NCBI GenBank assembly: GCA_019044685.2
Contig: JAGTXX020000002.1
Location: 62,001-126,000, forward strand
Direction of reading: 5' to 3'
From: Nannochloris sp. 'desiccata'
Lineage: Eukaryota; Chlorophyta; Trebouxiophyceae; Chlorellales; Chlorellaceae
Length of the DNA stretch: 64,000 bases
Both the position numbers and the translations under genes were made by a program. The notes beneath the pieces were generated by a model. It was not told the origin of the DNA, ran no database searches, and was given only the letters and a program-made list of their open reading frames with translations. Positions 33,896 to 42,999 of the stretch are shown piece after piece. Positions within the stretch are counted from its first letter, which is position 1. Every line of letters begins with the position of its first letter.

Positions 33896-35173
33896 ATGAC
33901 TTCAAACGGAACCCAAGACCAACAACCTCAACAACATAAAAAAGATAATGGAAACGAGCACTGCACCAGCGAGGCTTCTCGCAAAGAAACGTCTTCTCCC
34001 GTTGAAATTAGATTAAACTCACTCCCACCTGAAATAGCAGATGATGCGGACGTCATTATCGTTGGAGCAGGGCCAGCTGGCTTGTCTGCTGCGTTGATAT
34101 TAGGGCGCGCCAACCGCTCTGTTCTGATTTTTGACAGTGGAGAGCAGCGAAATAGCGTTTCACAAACACAGCATGCTATTTTAGGTGCAGATGGTGAGAA
34201 TAGAGCTGATTTTCTTTCCAAAGCGAGGGAACAGGTGCTTGCCTACCCAACTGTGCGTTATTTAGAGAAAACAGTTGTAGATATTGATATAGAAGCTGCC
34301 AGAATAAAAGAAAGTACCCACACAAAGCTTCAAAAGAATGAATTAGTAACAAAAACTTGGTGTTTTGAAGTGTACACAGAAGACGACAATTCTTATCGCT
34401 CTAAAAAGTTGATTTTGGCTACAGGTATGAGAGATTTGATGCCCAACGTCCCCGGGTTTCAACAATTTTGGGGTAAAGGAATCTGGGTTTGCCTCTACTG
34501 TGACGCGTATGAATATGCCGGTGGCAATCTAGCAGCCTACGGAAATGGAGAGCGTGGGGTGCATATGGCATTTGAAATGTTGCTATGGAGTAAGGAGGTT
34601 GTGCTGTTCACCAACGGAGAGCCTTTAGAAGCTACCGACGAGGAACGTGCGATTTTAAAGCGGAAAAACATTCAAGTAATAGAAACCCCTATTTCTAAAG
34701 CTTATGGTAACGACGGTTCTAACGCCGGCGACAACAACACAGAGGGTTTAAAGCAAAATCACCTTGCAGGCCTTGAGCTTTCAGATGGCACGCGCGTCCC
34801 TCTAAACGCTCTCTTTTATAATACAGGCAGATTCCAATCAAGTACTTTACCTGACAAAATGGGCCTTGCAGCAGATGCACGTGGTGATTTAGTATGTGAA
34901 GAACGTGGAAATGTAAAATCTGTACATGGATTATATGCAGCGGGTAACTGTGCTAGAGCCCCATTAAAACTCGTGATGACTGCAGCCTCTCAGGGAGCTA
35001 TTACTGGTGCTAAAATTAATACTGAGTTGATGTATGAAGAGTTAGGGTTGGCTGATGGGACCGATGGGGGTGGGAAAGATGGGAAGAAAAAGATTGAAAG
35101 TTTGAAAAGGTTGTTGTGGCTGTCGTGGAGGTGGTTGGGGTCTTTTAGGGTTCGTCAACAGGGAGGAAAGTGA
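33896..35173 (+). CDS. FAD-dependent thioredoxin-reductase-like disulfide oxidoreductase
   Basis: Low-molecular-weight thioredoxin-reductase fold, 425 residues from the ATG at 33896 (an in-frame ATG at 33809 would add 29 residues). The FAD-binding start is VIIVGAGPAGLSAALILGRA; the redox pair is WVCLYCDAYE (Cys199 and Cys202), close to the CxYC-D-x-YE wording of GliT-like reductases rather than the CATC of true thioredoxin reductases. The second nucleotide site reads AAYGNGERGVHMAFEMLLWS, which departs from the usual GxGxxA. The closing FAD motif is GLYAAGNCARAPLKLVMTAA. A C-terminal Trp/Leu/Arg-rich amphipathic tail (SLKRLLWLSWRWLGSF) is unusual and may contact membrane. Substrate unknown; oxidation of small dithiols is possible. 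Confidence 0.85.
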   Translation: MTSNGTQDQQPQQHKKDNGNEHCTSEASRKETSSPVEIRLNSLPPEIADDADVIIVGAGPAGLSAALILGRANRSVLIFDSGEQRNSVSQTQHAILGADGENRADFLSKAREQVLAYPTVRYLEKTVVDIDIEAARIKESTHTKLQKNELVTKTWCFEVYTEDDNSYRSKKLILATGMRDLMPNVPGFQQFWGKGIWVCLYCDAYEYAGGNLAAYGNGERGVHMAFEMLLWSKEVVLFTNGEPLEATDEERAILKRKNIQVIETPISKAYGNDGSNAGDNNTEGLKQNHLAGLELSDGTRVPLNALFYNTGRFQSSTLPDKMGLAADARGDLVCEERGNVKSVHGLYAAGNCARAPLKLVMTAASQGAITGAKINTELMYEELGLADGTDGGGKDGKKKIESLKRLLWLSWRWLGSFRVRQQGGK

Positions 35174-35279
35174 AAGAATATAGACTATCGTATAATAGTG
35201 GAAACACGTCCTTAAAGAGTATACATCTTTGCAGAAAAATTATGAAATATTGAGAATCATAATTACAAATGCAAGTTCT

Positions 35280-36071
35280 TCATGTTTTTGCAGCAGCGGC
35301 CGCTGCCACTTCTTTTGCTTCTTCTTGCTTCCCTGCTGGTCTTAGGGCTTTATAATCTGCTATAATTTCAGGAAATTGACTTTGAATATCTTCTAGTAGC
35401 CCTTCTTTTAACGTTCTGCATACGTGAATGAGATACGTTTTAGACACTTTGGAAAATCGCCCCTCAGAAAACAACCTCGCCCTCTCCTGAACAACCCCAA
35501 ATATATTTTTATCAAATGACTTACCTAAAAGCTTCTACTTTGCCCTTTGCTGCTTCATTCGCTACCGCTGCTGATCTTATCACGTCTATAATAAATGCAT
35601 CTGGATTACCCCCATCATCGATGTAGGTCAATAGCTCTACCGGCACTTCATATGGAGCACCGTTGCGACCCAGTAGAGCCATTCCCGCTGTGTGAAGAGA
35701 TTGTAGACTAGCTGTGTATTCGTTGCTGTAAGTATGGCAAAAAGTTGTATTAGAGAAATATAGGGGTAAGAATGTGGAGCAGTGTGCGGTGGTAAGTAGA
35801 GTTGATTTTCTGACAGAGCTTACAGCTTAAGGTTGAGGGCGGGATTGTCACCATTGAAATCAGTGATTGTAGTTTCTAATTCAGTGATCTGAGAGAGAGA
35901 ACGTTTCGAGTGAGATAAATATATCCTTGCAAACGTAATAACCTAACTTGTAAGTGGTAAAAAGCATGTGCTCAGGTGTTCATGAAAAAATGATTTGTGA
36001 TCGCGTACCTTGGCCAAGACGCCATCTATGGACTCCCGCACTGCTTTTCGCTGTTCTACTGGGTTTGACAT
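35280..36071 (-). CDS. MED10: Mediator complex subunit 10
   Basis: Middle-module subunit of the Mediator co-activator of RNA polymerase II. Four exons: 36071-36009, 35888-35824, 35725-35525 and 35415-35280, all phase-consistent, giving 154 residues, the normal size. Exon 1 MSNPVEQRKAVRESIDGVLA leads into ITELETTITDFNGDNPALNL. The Med10 signature follows: VPVELLTYIDDGGNPDAFII, then AAKGKVEAFRTLKEGLLEDI and QSQFPEII. The last join was chosen because the alternative (the open frame from 35474) would insert sequence absent from the family. A Lys/Glu/Ala tail ends the protein. It shares a 202-base divergent promoter with the next gene. Confidence 0.85.
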
Positions 36072-36273
36072 ATTTTTTCCTTTTTCTGTAATTGAAATCG
36101 AGGACCTGAAACCTGCTTTGCAAGGTAAAATCACGCTCTTCCTGCAATTCCTTTCTTTGCCGCTGCGAAAGCTGACTGACCATTTTTCCAGAGAGCCACT
36201 AAAGGCTCAAAACGCGTACCCTCTTCAGCTTTCTAAAACAAAAACTTTCACCAAAAGCTCTGTGCACCATCAA
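36072..36273. promoter_or_regulatory. Divergent promoter MED10 / orphan gene
   Basis: 202 bases between the two start codons. No in-frame ATG for the plus gene occurs inside, so 36274 is the first usable start. Confidence 0.45.
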
Positions 36274-37077
36274 ATGAGCAGTGGGTGTCCCAACGGGGGT
36301 AGCAGCGCGGCTCTTGCTCCAACTGCTCGCCCACGCCAGCAGCCCTCCAACCCAGCGCCTGCTCCTACAGGAAGCGCTCTCAAACGCCCTCGCTATGATG
36401 AAACAGAAAATAATATGTTCGTCGAGCCTCAGACTGTTGTCGCGCAAGAGCGCCTCGCTCCTGCTGCTGGAGGTGCAACTTCCACTGCGCCTGAGCTCGT
36501 CTCTCTTCTTACTGAAAAGGAGCCAATCTTGGAAGGCCTGGAAGCATTTACTGGCGTGCAAGCACTCAGAAGCGTTTTCTCAGAAAGATATGCAAAAAGC
36601 GCTCCATTGCAACAGCATGAAAACTTCTCATCTTTGCCAGTCTTCCGAAAAGCAGCAACCGAGGCCCGAGAAGCGAGCTTCTGCTCTCCTGCTCCTGGAG
36701 ATCCTAAAGCCCCTACAGCGCCTTTGGCGTCCGCTCCTGATGCATATCCTCGTCTTGAAGAGCACGCTGGTGAAAATAATAACACGGTGGTCGAAATTCC
36801 TAAAGAGAAGAAACAAAGATTTTGCACTGAACCTGAAATGCCTTCTGCCATCTTGCTCGCAGCAGCCAGCTACCTCTACCACAACACATCCACCAACTCT
36901 TCCTTGCGTATTTCTGCGGCAGCGCATTTCATGAACCTGCTTTTGCGAGAATCGCCTGGAAAAGCAGCTTCTTGGAAAGATATTTGCTCTTGGGCTGCCT
37001 TTTATGGAATCAAAACTGAAGACCTGCGTGCTGCAGTAGGCCTTGCTGGAAAAGAAGGAGTTATCTTAGAACCCTGA
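36274..37077 (+). CDS. Hypothetical protein with C-terminal helical domain
   Basis: Not recognised. Single exon of 267 residues from the ATG at 36274; the open frame runs further upstream over MED10 exon 1 but that part is the antisense of a real exon. The first 180 residues are Pro/Ala/Ser-rich and probably disordered, with a basic KRPRYDE patch that could be an NLS. The last 85 residues are ordered: PSAILLAAASYLYHNTSTNS, SLRISAAAHFMNLLLRESPG, KAASWKDICSWAAFYGIKTE and DLRAAVGLAGKEGVILEP. The pattern of four amphipathic helices recalls a cyclin-like or degenerate death-fold bundle, but no motif decides it. Codon use is like that of its neighbours. Confidence 0.7.
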   Translation: MSSGCPNGGSSAALAPTARPRQQPSNPAPAPTGSALKRPRYDETENNMFVEPQTVVAQERLAPAAGGATSTAPELVSLLTEKEPILEGLEAFTGVQALRSVFSERYAKSAPLQQHENFSSLPVFRKAATEAREASFCSPAPGDPKAPTAPLASAPDAYPRLEEHAGENNNTVVEIPKEKKQRFCTEPEMPSAILLAAASYLYHNTSTNSSLRISAAAHFMNLLLRESPGKAASWKDICSWAAFYGIKTEDLRAAVGLAGKEGVILEP

Positions 37078-37790
37078 AAGCTTTTGATGATTATTTTGAA
37101 TATCTAGTATTACAATTCAATTATACATTTGTAAAGTAGAGAAGCAAAAATGAGGAAAAGTTAGTTAGCAATGGAAGTGGGGGTCGCGGCTAGAGTCGCA
37201 CCCCCGTCACAGTCTTTGGGCGAGGAAAACGGAAAGTGGTATATCGTAAAAGGGGATGAAAATGGAATATGGGAGATTTGATTTGGCTCTGTGGCGAAAA
37301 GAAGAAAGTGAAAATGATGGATGGATTCAGGAGGAAAAAAGGAAAGAGTTTATGTAAAAAGTCTTGGTGCGTTTTGAGCCAAAAAAATGAGTTGTTGGTG
37401 TTATTAGTAAACGTACAAGGGGAAAATATGCTACTCTATTAGTCGCAAAGCTCCAGTCCAGTCATAGAATAGAATAGAGATAAACAGGCAGAAAAAACAA
37501 TCTAGCGTGTGTTCTTTGCAATTCGAGTAAGAAGAGAAACGGAGAAGAAAACGAAGAAATATGAAGGGAAAAAAACAAAGAGAGTGGAAATTGATTCTTT
37601 TCTTCTCCTTTCTATCGATATATTCATTATTTGTTGCGAGTATTGGTCGATTGGCTTGGATTGCAAAGCCGAAATAAAATGAACAGAATAATGTCCTATT
37701 CTATTCTAACTTTTTTTTTAAACCAAACCAAATTTTATTCAAAAAATACATTTGATACTATCTATCTGTCTCTTGTTATACTCTGCAGCA
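37078..37790. other. Convergent intergenic region with a GC-rich hairpin
   Basis: 713 AT-rich bases between the 3' ends of the orphan gene and the CXC gene. A hairpin at 37179-37205 stands out; otherwise purine-rich low-complexity sequence and no coding potential. Confidence 0.4.
37179..37205. repeat. GC-rich hairpin in 3' region
   Basis: GGGGGT at 37179-37184, a bulged C, GCG, an eight-base loop, then CGC and ACCCCC at 37200-37205. Nine base pairs with one bulge in an AT-rich setting, about 100 bases past a stop codon. Confidence 0.5.
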
Positions 37791-40700
37791 TCAGGATAAT
37801 GCTGCAGTCATCGTTCGAGCAGGCTTTCGTTTCGTAGGAGTCAGCCTCGGCTTTTCCCCATCACTACCACTACTGCTTCCACCAGCAGTCGCTGGTGTAG
37901 CAGTAGCACCCCCCAGTGGTAATGGTGGTTTCCGTCTATTACTAGCACCACTACCACTTCTATGAGAAGACTCTTGCCTCGGTTGTTGCTGTTGTGGAAT
38001 GCCTCCTCTTAGAAGAGCACCTTGTCTAGGTGCTTCTCCAGTAACAGCTTCCGTACCATCTGAAGGTTGCTGTTGCTGTTGCTGTTGCTGTTGTTGTTCA
38101 GTGGCTGTAGTAGTTGTAGTTGTACCGCCAGCTTGAGCACTGCTAGGATTCTCATCTTGTGACGAAGGGCCGACTGAAGGCGTTGCTTTGCCGTTACTGG
38201 AATGCGTGTTCTTGCCTGCTGCAGCAGCGGCCACAGCGGCAGCTACGTTTGCTGCGTTTTTCTGTGCTGCTGCGATAGCTGCTGCGAACTGGTTTGAAAA
38301 GGCAGGATTGGCGTTGGATGCTGCCAAGTTGAGCAATTGCTGGGCTGTCGTGGCATTGGAAGCTACAGCAACACCGCCGCCACCACCATTGGCGGCTCCT
38401 GCTCCAGCAGCACCGGCACTCATTGGCCAAGAGATGGGGACTAAGAGCTGATTATTAACAGTTAATGATCCTGGTTTACCATTACCGTGACCACCTGGTG
38501 GTGGAGTAACACAGTTCGCTCCAACTGCAGCACCATTTGCACCTCCATTACGAGTAAAGGCTTGCTGCAATAAGATTTGTTGGAATGCAGGGCCCAGAGC
38601 AGCAAATTGCTGCATACCAGGTGCTGCTGCAGCTGCTGCTGCCCCATTTGTACTTCTTGCAGGCACACTGGCACTTGTAGGCTTCACACTACCATCAGCA
38701 GACTCAGACTCCTCTTCACTGCTGGTCTTTACTATCGCCTGTACTTGTTGTTGCACTTGCTGTTGTAAAGAAGGCAGTGTAGGAGCAGATTGCTGCTGCT
38801 GCTGCTGCTGTAGTCTCTTTTTATGAAAAGGCGGCCTCCCTGATGCCATTGCTTCGACTGTATTATGGCACCCATCACACTTACAAGAATCTCCACAGGG
38901 TATACCAGCTTGGAAACATTCACAATATTTCTTGAGACATTTAGATTTCTTGCAATTACACCCACGGCGATGTTGGGCTTGAACAGGAGCGCCAGCGCTA
39001 TTGATGCCGAGACTCCCACTCCCACCACCAAAGACATCACCGAGTGCATTGCCAGTGGTGTCCACGAGAGCAGAGATCTTCTCTGAGAATGCTTGTGGAT
39101 TACGTTGGAGAATAGATTCACGAGCTGTATTGACAGCGGGGGCATTGTCTTCACGATTGGAGCAGCCAACACAAGAACAGCCTTCACCACAATAGCCAAG
39201 TGTTTTGAAACAATCGCAGTAGAGTTTCAAACAACGACTCTTTTTGCAGTTGCAACGAACACCACCGGCTGGAACACCAGTACCAGTAGCAGATAATAAT
39301 CCAGAAGCGTCGAATAAACCGGAATTGTAATTGCCAGCAGCGTGGTGTGCAGCAGAAAGGCGACGAGACATGGGCGTGCCGCCTGCTGCTGCGGCTGCCG
39401 CTGCTGCTGCTCCCGCAGCTGCAGCTCTCGCTGGCCGTTTCTCCGCATTCGCTTGCAATGCTGCAGCTACTGCAGCGTTTGTAGCTTCTTTCACTGCAGG
39501 ACTATCGATGATATCTTCTCTACGAATAATACCAGGGCGCATTGAAATTGGACTTTGAGCTAGCGAGTCCATAAAAGACATTCCTGCCCCACCACTAACC
39601 CCACCCCTACGTGTTAATCCAGGGAGAAGACTGACACCGCCAGCAGTAGTTCCACTCACGCCTCGTGTGCTCGAAGGTACCAACACTGGTCCTCTAAGAC
39701 CACCTCTATCACCGCTACCACCTTGTCCACTTTCTTCATCACCACTATCTCGTAAGCGAGGGATTGGAAGTAGAGCTTCAATAGATTCTATGACGACTGG
39801 ACCCATTGACGGGGATAATGGGTTGGAGATTTCATATTTACTCATTCCGTTGTCGTTATTATTACTAGTGGTCACATTCATATCAGTAATGCCATTGCCA
39901 TTGATGCCACCGGCACCAGCAGCAGCTGCTGCGCCGTTAAAGTCCAAAGCTCTCCTTCGACTCGGTCTACGTGCTGCTACTGCATCATACCCATCAGTAT
40001 CATCTCCGTCGTCATCTTCATCACCTTCGCTATTAGTATTCGCACTGACAGGAGTGGTTTGGTGTAATTGCAATGGACTCCCACCGCTAGGGTGCAGTCC
40101 ATTCACAGGGACCAGCATAGAAGTAGTACCAGGCTGTGCATCAGATCCACTCGCACCACCAGCAGCAGCAGCGTTACCACCAGTCGATGGCCCACCTCCT
40201 GCAGCTGCATCGGCTGCTGTGAAGATGCCACCGAAATGAGCACGGACAGCAGAGCCGTCTCTGGCTGCAGCAGCAGCTGCAGACAAATTTGTAGGTGAAA
40301 TCCGAGAGTGTGCGTCGCCTAAGATGGATGCAAATACAGAAGTAAAAGAAGCATGGCCTCCATGTACGTTATTGGTAGCACCAGCACTGGTGCCAGCACC
40401 TCCCCCGGCTCCTGTCGGTGGTGGAGATGCAAATGCTGGTTGTGGTGAGAAAGAAAAGGCTTTGCCGCCTGCACCAGAGGTAGTTAATGATGATCTTCTA
40501 TTGCGTGATTCTGGGGATACGTACGTACTGGCATCAGAGGCACGGCGAGGAGAGGGCTGGAAAATTGGCACTGGAGGTGGGTGGAGCCCAGTGGAACGAG
40601 GAGAAGACAGGTCGAAAGCAGGAGAGCGACCTTTCGCAGGGGTGGATCTGAATCCGAAAAGATCAAAACTAGGGTCTGATTTGCCATCGCTACCGCTGCG

Positions 40701-41224
40701 GAATGCACCGGGAGAGCTGCAATAAAAAGAAGAAGGAGAAGCAGATCAAAATGAGAGTGAGCATGAGAGCGGTGAGACATTGGTCAACGCTTTTGACAGA
40801 GTCCCGAAAATGCATTGATCGCATTAATAGGCAAGAGAATGTATTCAGGATACACAATCAAACGACCGAAGCAAGCCTCGACTGCTGTATATAGCGTGTT
40901 ATAGTGCAAGGAATATGATTACCTGTCATGGGGGCGCGGGAAACCGAATTCAGTGACTGAGGGGCTTGCTCCTGCGGCTCCTATTGTGCTGAAGGGGTCA
41001 GAGTATTTGTTTTTGCGCGGAGGGGTGAGGTCCGGCAGGGTTTGATATACCAAATTGAGGTTGGGGGAAGGCTGCAGAAAAGGGTGACAAGGTCAGTGCT
41101 TCCGCTTGAATCGGGGCCAACAAAAAATTGGGTGCCGACCACAAAGCATACTTACATCTATTACACCTCTTTTCACCCGGCTTGGCTGGTCGGGGGTCTT
41201 GAAGTTACTCTTTCCCGAGGCCAT
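37791..41224 (-). CDS. CXC-domain (TSO1/LIN54/CPP) transcription factor
   Basis: DNA-binding protein of the tesmin/TSO1 family; relatives are the LIN54 subunit of the cell-cycle DREAM complex and plant TCX proteins, which bind CHR-type sites (TTYGAA). Exons 41224-41156, 41071-40923 and 40716-37791 give 1047 residues. Two cysteine-rich repeats are complete: VRCNCKKSRCLKLYCDCFKT with YCGEGCSCVGCSN (about residues 555-590) and RGCNCKKSKCLKKYCECFQA with PCGDSCKCDGCHN (about 655-690), joined by a linker with the conserved RNPQAFSEKI. Each has the Tyr of the KxYCxCF motif that enters the DNA groove. The flanks are long, with poly-Ala, poly-Gln and Gly/Asn tracts. The N terminus has TPPRKNKYSDPFSTIG, typical of CPP proteins. 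Confidence 0.93.
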
Positions 41225-41996
41225 CCTGCGAATCAGAGGTGGACTACAAGCCAAGTTCCGTCGATCGCTAAAGCAACGTTATTTAATTGTTTCAAATAAT
41301 ATATTGTATTAATCTACGCGCTAGTATGCTCTAAAAGCGACTCAAATCGATGCTAGAGAAAAAAGCATCCGATTCTTCTTGGATTCTTCTTCTTTCAGCA
41401 ACAGAATGAGGTAGTACCTTGTAGAATAGTAATAATTAGCCTACGAAAGCTTTCTGTGTATCTTAAATAGAAAACCGATGAACGTATGATTTAAATACTT
41501 GGCTTAAAAACTTGAAAAACTTTGAAAATTGTAGCATAGCGAACCACTTGACCCGGGCTAATCAGTGCTTGAGAGGGGTTCTCACGACACCCTTTCAGAG
41601 TTGGAAGACAGACGTCTTTACACCCTGAATGCACCTAACATAACCTCAGTCATCATACCCTCGAATATAACACTGGGGCTGTTGTTTGGGTTTTTAATGA
41701 AAAGACACAGGGCGACCACCGCCCGACGACCACCGCCCGACCGCCGCATGCACTCTTTTTAGCTCCTTCTTGTAGGCTATTCTCCGTATTGCCAACATCT
41801 GATGATGCATTAAAGTACCATGCACAGCTATAATGCTATGCATGACGCATCCTTTTCCTAATTTAGAATCAAAGGGGTGAGGGTACACTGTCGACCGATG
41901 TACATGTTGAGATAAAACAGAGGATATTTCAATTATTTGAAGCGAAATACAAAACTTTAATCAATAAGATAGTCTTTAAACTGCTATTCTAGTCTA
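41225..41996. promoter_or_regulatory. Divergent intergenic region CXC gene / PSA2-like gene
   Basis: 772 bases that hold both promoters. A 14-base unit CGACCACCGCCCGA is repeated in tandem at 41713-41740, followed by a partial third copy. No other feature was seen; the 65-codon frame at 41565 has no family features. Confidence 0.4.
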
Positions 41997-42795
41997 ATGT
42001 CAACCCCACATTCCTGCACCTTTGTGCGATGCTGCCCTACTTATAGGCCGATGGCAATGGTGCCCGCCAAGGTGCGCATAAATGACACCATAGTGTTCTT
42101 TTACACGTATGATTGATACTATATGTATCTAACACACTTTCTTTCCTTCAAAATAGCAGGCCTCTTCTTCTCGATCTAATCTTGTTGTGGCTGCATCCTT
42201 TCGCAAAACACCCCAAGAAGACAACTCACAGGACCAGCAGGAAGACTCTACTTTCCAACAACATCAGCAGCAGCAGCAGCAGCAGAGACAACAGGGACCT
42301 CCCCCTTCATTGGTCTCCACCCGCCGTCAGCTCATGGTCTTCACCGCAGCAGCAGGTGCTCTCGCCGCAACGAACACCACAGCCCCTCTCCCCTCTAACG
42401 CCGACGAGTTAGCTGCTACTACTAGCCCAGTTGAAGATTCTTGCCGTGAATGCTCTGGCGCTGGTGTCGTTCCCTGTGATATGTGCGGTGGCAGTGGTAA
42501 ATGGCGTGCTTTAAGCCGTAAACGTGCAAAAGATACGTATGATTTCACTGAATGCCCTCAATGCTATGGCCGAGGTGTTCGAGTATGCGGTGTCTGTTTT
42601 GGAACTGGTTTAAGAAATGTGCGTGGATTGTTACGTCGTCCTGAAAGTACTGTGCTTGTACAGAGAATGCAGCATGGCGTGTTGAATCCAGGTGAAGCGC
42701 AGGAATTGTTGTCAAAGGCAAAGAGAGATTTAGCAGAGAAGGAAAGAATGGGTGGTGAGGATGTGAGTGTTGGTGATGCTTCTCCTGCTGTTTAG
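41997..42795 (+). CDS. PSA2-like DnaJ-type zinc-finger protein of the thylakoid lumen
   Basis: Exons 41997-42071 and 42160-42795 (GTGCGC to TAGCAG, phase 0) give 236 residues. Residues 1-70 have a plastid-type presequence with a poly-Gln run coded by CAG repeats. Then [16 protein letters not shown], a twin-arginine lumen signal, precedes a likely cleavage site. The mature part has four CxxC(x)G repeats of the DnaJ zinc finger: [24 protein letters not shown] and CGVCFGTG, without a J domain. After it comes [12 protein letters not shown], which matches the GLLRRP segment of PSA2, the plant lumen protein needed for photosystem I assembly. BSD2 is stromal and lacks both the Tat signal and that segment. 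The exon-1 join is inferred from frame and a weak donor. Confidence 0.85.
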
Positions 42796-42999
42796 ATGGA
42801 TATAGAGCTGTTGTATCTTCTCTTGTTGAGATTCCCATTTTGTTCTGGACACTAAAATTCTTTGTTTGATTACTAATCTATTCTACAGATCATTTCCAAT
42901 TCTCAACAATGCAATGCATGAAAAAAAATGAATTCTTACCCATTTTATTTTTGGAAAAATATCGCAAGCTTTTAAAAAACATCAGAATACCACTTCAAA

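Noticed and set aside
35280..35474. Continuous open frame starting FSEGRFSKVSKTYLIH before the last MED10 exon
   Set aside because: Its first third is intron: splicing at 35415 restores the Med10 sequence and phase, whereas the full frame would insert non-conserved residues.
41565..41762. Frame covering the CCACCGCCCGA tandem repeat
   Set aside because: Repeat-derived Arg/Pro codons with no start context; lies in a divergent promoter.
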